A DNA stretch of 64,000 bases, from positions 58,854,486 to 58,918,485 of the forward strand of contig CATQJL010000305.1 of NCBI GenBank assembly GCA_958299035.1, written 5' to 3'. Below are positions 22,606 to 33,305 of the stretch, piece after piece. Within the stretch, counting starts at the first letter, position 1. Each line of letters starts with the position of its first letter. The translations under genes and the position numbers were made by a program. The notes beneath the pieces are model-generated. The model was not told where the DNA came from and did not search any database. It was given only the letters and a program-made list of their open reading frames with translations. This DNA comes from Cylicocyclus nassatus (taxonomy: Eukaryota > Nematoda > Chromadorea > Rhabditida > Strongylidae).

Positions 22606-23968
22606 AATAAACCAACCTAAAATCAAAGATCCACCAAGTGCATTGCGCTTATTCAACTGACTTTCTTAGTGCACCGATTTATTCATTAAGACCGACAAAC
22701 AGCTGTACATCATAAACTCCAGGAGTCACGCGCATTTACATACATTTCATACAATTGAACCTGTTTAGAAGCATAGTTTGGCCAAAGATTCAAAGGCAAA
22801 GATTTCAAGAATTATTATGGTTGTTCTACAATCTAAAGCATAGCTTGAACAAACTAAACAAAAGGGGATCTAAAGGCAGGAAAACTGGCTTTAAAGAGAT
22901 CATTAACAGACACGTAAAATCATCAGAACGAATCCAAACTCCTTTAAAAATTCATTCCTAGAAGAAGGCACTTGACGTCTCACAGAAATGAATCTTCTTG
23001 TGTTGAAGAACGTTCAGCCATCAGATAGGAACTGGTCAGAAAATCTGCTGAAAATAGAAAAAATTAGTTGTAAGCTTACTTTGGGCTGAGAAAAAGTTCT
23101 ACGCAGTCTTAGGCAATTCCTATGAAATCTTGAACTGAGAGTGTCACATAAGAATTTTCTAGAAGCGTGAGAAAATGAGGAGTGGCCAAATTTGTTCTTT
23201 TTTGGACGGAACTCTTGAAATTACGAGATCTTTATTCGATCCATTATAGTTAGAAAGTAGCACTAGGGTCTGTGAAATTTTCTAATGTATAAAATTTTCG
23301 GTCAGTTGTGTTGTAATGTACGAGGCATTTTTGCGCCTAATTTTGCTACATACTGTAAAAGCGCAATTCCGAAGTGCTTCATAGTTTTTTTTTCTGAAGA
23401 ACAGATTGTAGAGAACTTCTGTTCAAGGAATACTGCTCAACATTTTCTTTCTCAATTCTAAATTTTTGTGGCTCTGTACCATCAAAATCCACAATAATCA
23501 GTCATGATGTTTTCCTTGTTTTCTCTTTACTAAAAAATTCTATCACATCGTAAAAATTGAAAAACACTTTGCTGGACAACCAGGATATTTCTTCCATGGT
23601 CAACATATTCTCCTCATTTTTGTAGTTTTATAGCTCTGAACATTTGTCTCGTACTATCAAAATATACATTAATCTCGTGTTGAAGACTTGGATACTTTCT
23701 CTCGTTTTTTCTTTACCAGTGACTTTTTATCAATTTATTAAGATAGAAATTCTCTCCCACGGTGAGCACCCAGAATGTTTCTTTGTGTTTGTTAACTGCT
23801 CTAACGTAAGGTCTAATTTAAGAGTAGACATGAGATTATATCGCAGATTGAAAAACAATACTTAAGAGTTTTGTTTTTATAGCCGACGGCCAATTATAGT
23901 TACTCATCGTCTGAAAAATGGCAACAAGCAGTATTTACTCTTGATGCTATAGCAACTAGATGTCTACT
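22606..23968. other. Gene-free stretch between the retrotransposon and the GPCR 3' end
   Basis: AT-rich sequence with only short frames (22755-22961, 23644-23865), no splice-supported exons and no terminal repeats recognised. The 3'UTR of the minus-strand receptor gene should lie in its right part. Confidence 0.2.
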
Positions 23969-26900
23969 TCAGGCTCGTATTTCAAAAAAGGAGAGAACTC
24001 TGTGTTTTACAGACTCACACTCACTTCCTTTGTGCGAAACACTGAGGAACGTCCGTTGTGTTTGATAAGGATCTTGATAATGAAGTTTGGAAGTGGCCGG
24101 AGAACAGCAAGGAACGAAGCGAGCGATGTTTTCTCGAAGGCGACTGAAAGGCATTATAATTTGAGTACAGGGGTCTCAAATGCTTCAGGGACAAAAAAGA
24201 GTTTTTTATAAGAGTGACTTACTTGAAGACCATTTGTCTAAACTTTTGCGATAGCATGATGTAAACGAAGAAGGACAGGCTCATATTGCAGAAGCCTAAG
24301 AACAATCCTACCGTATAACACACGCATACGGTAGGTTTTTCGATCACTTGAGGACCGGATATGGCAGCATAGATAAATACTGGTATCGGTGGTAACTCTG
24401 CCAGAAGCTAAAAGAAGAAGTTGTTCCATTAGATAATTCAGTTCTCACAACTTGAATCTCATCTAATAAGAACGACGTCCCCATCTGAAGAATATTTTGT
24501 TATTGTCATTCGCCCTCCCCCCCCCCCCCAGGCTTGGCACATGTGACTTATAAACAAGTGGATATCGTTTTTGAGACAAAAATCAAAGAAGACATCGTTT
24601 TTGCCGACCGAAAAAGCACAATTTAGGTGAAGTTTTTTTAGTCGACGTTTCCAATTTTGGGTCAAAGGAGACTTCGTAAAATTCTGCGAAACTCGACAGG
24701 ACTCCTTTTTGGCCTATTCGGAAAGCCACCATGGTGTCAAGCCCTACCCCACCCTCTTTCGGCTTCTTTAAAAAATGACTGAAATCTTATGCCCACCTGC
24801 AAACCTGTCGTTATCAATGTTATTCGAGTGACGCACCTCTTCTCAGCTCTGCAAAAAAATGCTTGATTAGATCTAATAAACACCTTGGCTATTTGGAAAA
24901 ATGGTAAGACTTACGTGAAATGGCAAGCATTTGGATTTTCAGATTTTCGCAGTACGAATTTCCACACAACGGATATAGTCATGAAGATGAGTAAAGACAA
25001 TGGTATGACAATGGCGAAGAGTAGATTAGCGATGGTATGAAGTCGTTCAAATAGTGTCATGAGAGGCGCTGAAAAATATTTCGCATGATATCATGACGTC
25101 ATGGCAAATAAAACCAACTAAAAAATTCACTAATTAGACGGTTTTAGTTTAGAAATATCTGAGAGTGCTGTTAATGTTGAGTGCTGAACGGATGCGGCTC
25201 AAAAACGGCATCGCCTATGCCACGTTTTTAGTAATCTTTCGTAAATCATTGTTTTGTAAGACGAAGTCTATTAGTACAGAAAGATAAGAATCTTTAGCTT
25301 CTATTGTTTTAATTATATCAGTATTCGTTCATAGAGAGTTACGCCCTGTTTTCGCAAGAAAGTTAGAATTTGAGTAGCCCTTGTATAAGCTTCGAAGGTA
25401 ATGAACACCCGAAACATAAAAAGGCTTTTTTGATGAAGTGCATTCTCCGAATTTGTTTGCGGAAATACGCACTATTGCAGTTCCACAAATGAGCTTGACG
25501 AACTAGATTGAACAAAAATATGAGAGAAACAAAAAAGAAATGCATTGGCATAACATTATACAAAAAATCCTGCACTTAATTACGATGATATTAATTAGAT
25601 GAAAATGAACCTTCACGGAGCGATTAATCATCGATGAAAATGAATAAAATTTGCAGAAAAAGACCAATAGAAGAGAAACTTTCATTCAAAATCTGCAAGA
25701 AATCAAATTTTAAAAAAAGCTTACTTGTACTGGAAACGATTTGAATATTGACCCGATAACAATTATCCGTCGTTACAGAAACCGAGCGATTTAGCGGATA
25801 GATAATGGCAAGAAGAAGTCCGGCTACAGCGATTACTATATAACTCCTGAACAAACGAATTTTGGGGAGATTAAAATATTCCAAGTTTATGGGTCTTACT
25901 TCGAGAGATTCCTTTTCGTACATAGCGATTTCGAATGAGCAGGAAAGAAGACATGCAAATAACATTCACCCGTCATCAGCACAGTCAACCTAAATAAAAT
26001 TCTTTTTTTTCTTGTACAAAGAAACACAGTATAACGAAGATCGTCTTCCAGCTTCATAGGGCAAAAAGATTTTGATTGACTGGGAAATCTGCTCATCTTA
26101 TGCGTTTCTAGTAAATTTTTTACAGCACACTCCTTTTCCCAGTACACAAAAATGAGATCATATTTCAGCGAATTTTCTACAGCTTTTTCCCACATATGGA
26201 TAAGATAGTACCACGGCTTCTTAGAGCAAGTAAGAAGATTTTGTTCAATGCGGAAACTGCTCCCTTCAGGCAAATTTAGCAAATTTTTGTTGATGCCCCA
26301 AAACACGAGTAAGATTACTATCTTTAGGCTATTGCTTAAATGCAGTTATGAGTAGTCGAATGACTCGAAGTTGACGAATGACACACTCTTGCGGCTCTGA
26401 AGCGCTTTTTGGAATTACTGCAGGTATACGGTAAGATTGCTAGATTTTCTGACTTCCCTGTGAGGTGTTTACGAATACTATATTATGTGCACTTTGTGTA
26501 TTGCGATTCAATACTTGTTTGTCAAAAAGTTTGCCATGCAAAAACATTATCTTTGATTTCGGCATTTAGCCTTTTAGATAACTGTACCAAATCTATGAAC
26601 TAGAATGGCATACCGTATACCTACCGTATGCCGCCGTGCGGTAACTCGTCGCCAGGGACAGGCATGTCAAGTAAATCATAGGGGTATAATTTCAGCAAGA
26701 TTGAAAACTGCGAGATTTTGCTGGTGGAATGAGAATTATGGAAATATGCGAAAATTTGCGATTTTTGAAGTACTGGAGAAAAAGTTGGAAAAGAAAACCT
26801 CTTCAACCATACATCAAAAACTCACCACATTGCACAAAATCCAAAAACATTGACAAAATAAGCTTGATAGGGATAATATCTCCAGTAAATGGCATCTGCT

Positions 26901-27739
26901 GCGGAGTTTCCCACTTCCCATGCACCAACGGTTCGCAACGCTTGTGGCAGAAGAAACAACATCGCTAATGTATTCATAAACTATAAACAACTGACTAAGG
27001 ATAATTAATCGATTTGTGCATTGACGTACCAATCGTGTACACAGCATACGAATGGCAATGTAGTAGCGAATCTGGTCGAAATTGTAGATAAGTAGATTGA
27101 TGCAGTTACCAAACATGGCTAAGGTAAAAACTATCAAAAATCCGGTACCCATAAGCATGACGTGAAATGGTCGCTGATCGCATCGTAGCTGAAAAGTACT
27201 TGGATTAGGTAGAAGACAAAGACTTATTTATCTATTAATTCACCTATTTATATTTATATATTTATCTATTCATCAAGTATGCCAATATGTTTTGAAGGAC
27301 TGTGAACTTACAAACAATGAATTCAAGCAAAAAACATGGAACATTGCCAATTTAGAAAAATGTATAAAAACCGTCGTCATTTATTGATTATTTATTATTG
27401 ATTTAACTATTCAATAAGTGCAAAAAAGCAAGCCTCAAGAGCTTTTTGTAACAGATGAATGATACTGTTCGCGTTGAGCATCTAAAAAAAGTTGAGCTGG
27501 AAATGTTGAGTCCAGAAAGAATCAATTTTTCAAAAAAGTATTCCGCGTTTGGCACATTAAGAAATGTAGTATTATTTTTCAAAATTCAGAGCTATTTTAG
27601 TGAAGATTGTTTACTATTATATCCCTTTTAACGTGAATCAAAAGTATAAACCAACCTCTTGTTGATCGCATCTTTTACTGAGTATAGCAGACTCAAGAAA
27701 TCGCATATAGTCTTCAGTTAAATTTGCTTGCAGCACCAT
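23969..27739 (-). CDS. Rhodopsin-family GPCR, FMRFamide/neuropeptide-receptor-like
   Basis: There are nine minus-strand exons: 27656-27739, 27030-27188, 26826-26980, 25900-25989, 25725-25846, 24915-25068, 24797-24848, 24223-24407 and 23969-24143. Phases agree at every junction and give 391 aa. The N-terminus has a glycosylation site (NLT, residues 6-8). TM1 contains GNCINLLIY, TM2 AMLFLLPQALR, and TM3 runs from FVNVFGFCAMW to TGECYLHVFFP, so the DRY motif is ECY (141-143). TM4 is VIAVAGLLLAIIYP, ECL2 has Cys192, TM5 is FAIVIPLSLLIF, TM6 RITLITT..LLAELPPIPVF, and TM7 NMSLSFFVY (313-321), followed by SQKFRQ. This pattern is that of nematode FMRFamide-type peptide receptors at the cell surface; the ligand is unknown. 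The usual TM3 cysteine near residue 116 is absent. TTTACAG lies 4 bases before the ATG. The frame is also open upstream to 28093, so a longer start is possible. Confidence 0.88.
24529..24746. mobile_element. hAT MITE, CAGGGCTCGGCAC family, in a GPCR intron
   Basis: CAGGCTTGGCACATGTGAC on the left and GGTGTCAAGCCCT on the right are diverged versions of the family ends. The copy lies in the receptor intron 24408-24796, preceded by a run of C. It is the most decayed copy in the window. Confidence 0.6.
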
Positions 27740-28203
27740 TTTCTGTAAATACGGGCAATTACGACTAACATACGCAAACTCAAAGAACGTAATTCGACGA
27801 CAGTGACCAAAGAAAACGTTCGAGGACAGTGACCAAAGAAAACGACTGGAGAACGAAGTCCGAGAAAAGAAAGAGGAGCATTGAGAAAGCGGGTCCGAGT
27901 GAGATTGAGGTTCAGTTCTCGATGTACATATAACACACAGACAGTTCGTGATTAGGTTGCCTAGCAATTTAATTGTTTGATGATAAACAGAAGAGTAATG
28001 CGGAATCAGAATCGCACGTAGAAATCTCCCTTGGGCATTTAATTCACTTAGCTGTTCAACATCGTGAGCTAGAAAGTCGAAAACCATAGACATTGAAATA
28101 AACTCGTGACAAGAAGATGATGTCTGACGTCGGACGAACGCTTTCTAATTCTATAGTACTAGTATGATGTATAATTGAAAGAACTCCCATTCAAAAATCG
28201 AGT
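27740..28203 (-). other. Upstream region of the GPCR gene
   Basis: This holds the likely trans-splice acceptor (GTATTTACAG just before the ATG at 27739). The minus frame stays open to an ATG at 28093, adding about 118 residues with no signal peptide or domain. A 25-bp unit, CAGTGACCAAAGAAAACG with flanks, is tandemly duplicated at about 27801-27843. I prefer the short start. Confidence 0.4.
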
Positions 28204-28557
28204 TCACCTGTCTCGCACTTTTGCCAGTCCGTCTGAGTACACACAAGAGAGAAGAGAACGAGCAGATGGGGCAATTTTGAGATTGAAGGTCTTATTCCGC
28301 AAATTATAGTTTTTAGTGTGCAGGTCTAGCCAGTTTTCAATAACCAAGTACATCTTCAATTTCAAACAAAATTTGCGCATAGCCTTGAAGCATCTTATGA
28401 TTCCCTCAAAGAGCTCGCGGAATTTCTGAAAATTGCCTACGTGGGATATATTGCGCAAACACTTGTTTCCAATCGTGAAAATTAAAATAACTCTGAATTT
28501 TTCAAATCAAATTGACCTTGCAAAATTTTGGGCGTAGCTGTCGCCACACTCCTTTTT
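28204..28557 (-). CDS. Partial gene: terminal exon(s) of a Cys-containing protein, unidentified
   Basis: The minus strand has a strong acceptor (GGCAATTTTCAG) followed by an open exon, 28204-28425, that ends in a stop. It reads KFRELFEGIIRCFKAMRKFC near its start, and only this frame is open. A possible preceding exon, 28517-28557, is flanked by AG and GT and joins in phase. The amphipathic start with spaced Cys recalls the helical part of small secreted nematode Cys-rich proteins such as its neighbour at 28930. The first exons were not found. It lies between two same-strand genes. Confidence 0.4.
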
Positions 28558-28799
28558 CTTGAAAATCTCGGAAGTTGAGGCAATTTCAAAAGCAATTCAA
28601 TTTTTTAGAAGCCATAAGACACGCCACGCCTCTTCATTCAGAAAATTTTGCCCCCCCACGCTCTTCGCGAAAAATTTTTTCGGACCGCCACGTTTACAAA
28701 AGATTAAAAAATGAGGCCAGAACTTGTTGAAGATCATAAACTATGAGTCAGAAGCATGTAAAATATTGTATTGGACAGAAGTGATCATGTTGAATCTTT

Positions 28800-28885
28800 A
28801 TTTTTGAGAGGACGAATGGTGTGGTGGCTTGAGGCGCCGTCATAACCGATGGGATCGAAGTTCAATCCCCCGACCGTAACTCTAT
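28800..28885 (+). repeat. tRNA-like / SINE-like sequence
   Basis: GTGGTGGCTTGAGGCG resembles a pol III A box (TGGCNNAGTGG), and GATCGAAGTTCAATCCCC, 25 bases on, resembles a B box and T arm. The spacing is shorter than in a full tRNA and no acceptor stem pairs. It could be a SINE head or tRNA pseudogene. Confidence 0.35.
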
Positions 28886-28929
28886 AAAGTCCTCTGAGTT
28901 CTTCACTCTATAAGGAAGGTGAATTATTA

Positions 28930-29533
28930 TCAGAATATGAAGTGACCACAATTTTCATGGTTTTGCACACATTCAAATGCCTCTAGCGCATTTCCGCAAA
29001 TCCCTGCCTCCTTTATTCTTTTTGTCCCGTCATGAACCGCTAAGAAAGGATGAAAAAGAGACAACTTCAAGAATATGTATGAAACTTTGGAGCAGCATAT
29101 GTCAATCAAAATCAGTCCAACATGCAAGTAAAGCATAAAAGGACATTTGACGTTGACAATGACATTTGTACTAATCAGAAATGCTGTTTTACAAAATCAC
29201 ATGGCTCTCCGTAGTAACTAAGAAGAGGGAAAGTTATGAGCACTGGTGTAAATAAGCTCCAAGCAGAAAGTGATGTCGTTAAATACAATGATAATTAAAA
29301 TGATACGTGCCGTTATTTGAGCAGTTTCTGATTGACTTGAGAGTAAACAAATTTTGAATGACAAGCTTTAGATAATGGGACGATGACGTCATAAAAAGCT
29401 CATCTCTTTCACAGAATTTGTCATTGTGAGCCGAAACACCCTGACAAGGCATTCTGCGTTGAATAGCTAGAAGAATAAGGGAAATACTCCAGACCGATCG
29501 GAATGACACGAATTGCACATTCGCTGGTTCCAT
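28930..29533 (-). CDS. Small secreted cysteine-rich protein (DUF19-like, tentative)
   Basis: Four minus-strand exons, 29307-29533, 29193-29217, 29122-29170 and 28930-29039, join in phase to give 136 aa. Acceptors are good (CCCTCTTCTTAG, ATCCTTTCTTAG). A hydrophobic stretch WSISLILLAI near residues 14-23 is a signal peptide. The mature part has Cys in the order MPCQ, KFCER, RNCSN, EPCDF, YKCHCQ, AGICGN, FECVQ, ENCG. A run of spaced cysteines ending in a helix with ALEAFECVQ is what the nematode DUF19 (T20D4.11-like) family looks like, but the family call is by eye only. TTTTTCAG at 29578 lies 44 bases before the ATG and could accept the spliced leader. Spacing to the next same-strand gene is short. 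Confidence 0.62.
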
Positions 29534-29844
29534 TTCATTTATTACATAGATTGGCCCTATGACGGATGACGACAACTCTGAAAAAGATTCAAATAAAAAC
29601 TAGATGCTTTCAATTTTCAGAATTGCATAATGTTGTAAAAAAGTGATTATTCCATGTACTCTTAATATTATATACCTAGGAAAATTTACAATTTTCTGTG
29701 CCCTTCATTTTGGATCGTTATGGATGAACTCTTCGCAATCTATTTACTCAACTTCACTAGTTTGATCACACTTCATTGTACATACATTAAAAATTCCCTA
29801 ATGAAATGTCATCTTCTCTAATTAATTTTTTCAGATTAAGAAAG

Positions 29845-30051
29845 ATGAAACCAGACAAAAATTATTCAATAGATTCGTTTTTTATGTGTTCTGAGTATCG
29901 TTTCTAATTGGGTTTCAAACCAATTAGAAACGATATCAGAACACACAAACCAACTGAACCAAAAGATGGTTTTTGGTTGAGTAACCAATTAGAAACGATA
30001 TTCAGAACACACAAAAAATCGAATCTATCGAATAATGTTTGTTTGGTTTCA
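29845..30051. mobile_element. Palindromic MITE of ~207 bp
   Basis: TGAAACC..TTATTCAATAGATTCG on the left is inverted on the right as CGAATCTATCGAATAA..GGTTTCA. Within it, TGTGTTCTGAGTATCG and ACCAATTAGAAACGATAT recur in both orientations three times. The whole unit folds back on itself and codes for nothing. Confidence 0.65.
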
Positions 30052-30059
30052 TGGTAGAG

Positions 30060-32100
30060 AATAATTTAAAGTGAAATACGTCGGAACAAATAATAAACAA
30101 ATAATAAAAATACAAACATTCTCATTAAGAAAAGGCGTAAATAGCTAATTTTGGGCTTCAAAATAGAATTTGTCCTTGTTTGGAAAAAGTCAAAGTGCCC
30201 ATTTGTATTCTTGAAACATTCTGTCGCATAACAAATCGCTCCATTCATCTTTTTTTTTGATCAAATGTGCGCAATCACTCCAACTACATATTTTGCGCTT
30301 AAGCCCACGACATAACAAACAAGGTAATTTGTTTCTATATTTCATTGATATCAGATTTCGAAGAGGCACAAATTAAATTGAGTTGTTCTTTCAAAAAAAT
30401 GCGCTAAATTTTTTTTCATGTAAACCGCGCAAGGGGCAGAATTTGAATGTGCGAACCAATAGAAATTAGAATACTTTTTATCGATTTGGAAATCAACGAC
30501 TTAAAAACTTTTCTCCTCATACATTATAAAAATCTACCTCACACTTTTTTAATCTAACCAAAGTTTTTTTGAGTCCAAAAATACTCTCATTTATTTTAAT
30601 GTTCAGCTCACCGGTTGATATGCTTAGCTGGTAAATATGTATTGGGCTAAGTACATATTTTTCCTTTTTTTTATGACCCTCGAGCGTAAGTTATAGCTTA
30701 AATATAAATAAATATGAATTTTCCAACGTATAATGGTCTTTGGCAGACAGTTAGACTGATTAAACTGACCTAAAGAGATGGCGGAAGCGGAAAACACTGA
30801 TTTACATTACTTAACAGCCATTTACATACTGGGAAATTGGCTTTAGAGAGAAAAAACTAAGCCAATCAGGGAAGCATCACGTACATGGCAACCAGAGATC
30901 AAGAATTTTGTTAAGCTACCTAGAGTGATAAATTATCGCAAAAAAAATTCCTATCACCTAAGAAATAATGGAATCACAAGGTATCATCAAAACATTTGAT
31001 GATCATTATCCTCGACATTTCAATAGAGTTTGGTTTTAGTTCGATAGAGTTTCGTGAGATTGCTCACACCGTTCTTTCACTTCTGAACCTTGAATTTCTG
31101 AATTAGATTTGAAGTAAAAATTCTCCGAAAAACCACACAAAATGTCGAGTATATAGTCTTTAGTTGTATGTCTCATGCTTTTCATGTATTGCATAAATCA
31201 TTAAGTATAAGGACAAAGTACTCAATTTGTACCTAATGAATTATTGGCTTGAAATTTTTAGGAACACTGAAGTTCAATAGATCAACAGTAGACCTGAAAC
31301 AAAATGCATATGTATGTCATACTCAAATTTTTTTTACCAATATTCGAACTTTTCTGACAGTTTTCAGTTTTTCAAAATTTTTGTAATTTTGAAAGTTGAA
31401 GGAGGGTTTTGCTTTTGTTCATAACATTTTCATGCGTTATCATCAAGTTTTTGAGTAGTTAGCTCATAGAGTAGTGGGTTGTTAAATTTTGTTATCCAAC
31501 GAACAAAATTTTGATAGATCTCAAAAACTTCACCTTATTCTCTATGTGAATGATTGCGAATTTTTACAGTACATGTCATCGCGCGTAAAGAACCAAAAAT
31601 TTGAGTTTTTTGTTTTTATTTCGCAGAATTTTTCAAAGAGTTTCAAGACTGAACTTGTCAAATTTCCAACTCGCGTTGATAAAAGCCTGTACTTTCAAAG
31701 TGCTTTCGTATTTTCGCATTACCTCTTACTCCAAGAAGTTTATAAAAATTTTGAAAAGATGGAGAAAAAGAATGAGAAAGGCTAAAAAAGAAATCATGGA
31801 GGTGGAAGTGCTGTTAGAGAACGTTTCTTTATTAAATGTGACTCATGTTCTAGGACTGAAAAGATGAAAAGTGATGGCAATTGTTTCTTCCTCATACGTG
31901 TCAGATGTGGAACATTGACTAAGTTTCTAGAGTTTTCCAGAGGAAGATGAAGAAAGCGAACAAAACAAAATTTCTGCGATCACCCTTTATTATTTGAAAA
32001 AAAAGCATTTTCGTGCAGCTTCTCATAATTGAGATAAAAACACATTCTCCCTTTAACCCTCAATACGGATAAAATTAGTTACTCATTTCATTCTGAATTT
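30060..32100. other. AT-rich stretch, no supported gene
   Basis: Open frames at 31489-31785 and 31601-31867 overlap on the plus strand; the second ends in a Lys/Arg-rich helix-like segment but has no splice or start support. No repeats with visible ends were found. Confidence 0.2.
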
Positions 32101-32229
32101 TATGGTCCAAAAATAATTCAAATGCAAAGCAAGCAAATTCGCAAATCTGCTTCATATAGATTAGCATACAAATACGACCAAAAACTTCGGACTAGAATCT
32201 TCTTAAGCGATTCTGGAGTCAGGCTTATA

Positions 32230-32960
32230 GAGATTGCGCAAAGCTTTACCAGATTATGTGTTCCATTTGATCGCTCTATGACTGCGCTTGCCTCAAATTG
32301 CATCTCAAACGTACGAATGAATGCCTGACTGACCTTCGAGAAGAAACATTTTATTTTTATGTGGGATGGACTCTTCCATACATTATGCATGAAGGAAATA
32401 GGTGAACCGTGGGAGAAAACCGCTGGAAATACGATATGTCCCCTTTAACTTTCTGTGATGGGCAGTCAACGAGCAGGGTCCAGGTTTTCGAATCACAAAT
32501 TACAAGAGGCTTCAATTCATTACAGTATAATGCACATGCCCAGCGATGGCCTGATGATGATGGCCTTTGACTGAAAAGGTGCGATTTGCTAATAGTCAGA
32601 ATTCACGGTAATTTGCTTGATTCACAATCTTACAATGGAGGAGGAATGATGAGTAGACGAGGAAGTGAAGATAGTCGATGCACAGCTCACCGACGCTAGA
32701 ACCTCTAGATAGCAATTCATAAATTAGGGGATGACAAAACAACATTTCTTGTGCACAAAACAAAAACATCTCTATTGGTTGCGAAATCGGAGTGAACATA
32801 GGCAAAAGAAAATGGAATGAACCTCGACAAAACAGCATGGAAGGGGAAGTTCCCAACTCCACAGAACGTGCGCAGGGAAAGTGCAAGTGGGAATTGTAAT
32901 TGTATAGATCCAGAACATTAAATACATCAGCAACGCGTTGTATTCAAAAAAAATTATAGG
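32230..32960 (-). other. Exon-like segments, unidentified, minus strand
   Basis: Several minus-strand segments look protein-like but do not join into one model. About 32770-32935 gives hydrophobic MYLMFWIYTITIPTCTF then ELPLPCCFVE. A segment after CACCTTTTCAG (about 32570) stays open ~70 codons and contains VICDSKTWTLLVDCPSQK. Another, about 32258-32336, reads AFIRTFEMQFEASAVIER. They could be parts of one receptor or secreted protein, or a decayed gene. Confidence 0.25.
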
Positions 32961-32989
32961 GATTCGTCAAATTGCCAAAGTCTATGAGA

Positions 32990-33232
32990 AGGGCTCGGCA
33001 CAGGTGGCATGGTAAGCAAACCGGATATCGTTTTTGGGACAAAAAGCAAAGGGGTTTCGTTTTTGTGGAAGGAAAGACACAAAATTTGCGAGGTTTAGTC
33101 GACTTTTTGTTTTTTTCAAGAATTTTTGGAGATTATGGTCTAGGGTCAAAGGGGACTTCGTAAAAATTCGCAAAATTCAAGGGAGATTTCGTTTTTTTTG
33201 CACTTTCAATTAGCCACCTCGTGCCAAGCCCC
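32990..33232. mobile_element. hAT MITE, CAGGGCTCGGCAC family, ~240 bp
   Basis: The left end AAGGGCTCGGCACAGGTGG is matched by CCACCTCGTGCCAAGCCCC at the right. Flanks TCTATGAG and GCTATGAA are an imperfect 8-bp duplication. Internal GATATCGTTTTTGGGAC and GGGGTTTCGTTTTTG blocks are shared with the other copies. Confidence 0.7.
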
Positions 33233-33305
33233 GGCTATGAACTAGCCTTTCTAACTACGGATGAAGTCAAGATTATGATTAATTTACAGAGATTTTGGGC
33301 TTCAG

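Noticed and set aside
25363..25965. ORFs reading hydrophobic TM-like peptides (for example LLLVFFCKFYSF and FFFVSLIFLFNLV) as receptor exons
   Set aside because: They do not join the neighbouring exons in phase, whereas skipping them gives a continuous class A receptor. They lie in an intron or are out-of-frame readings of true exons.
26814..27158. Long minus-strand ORF as a single exon
   Set aside because: It reads through the 27030 splice donor; the true downstream exon (26826-26980) is in another frame that gives TM2-TM3.
32596..32950. 51-residue Cys-rich peptide (CCFVE joined to RCFCFVHKKCC) as a gene
   Set aside because: The join is in phase, but the start lacks an acceptor or promoter context and a competing 96-codon frame covers the same bases, so it is too uncertain to list as a gene.
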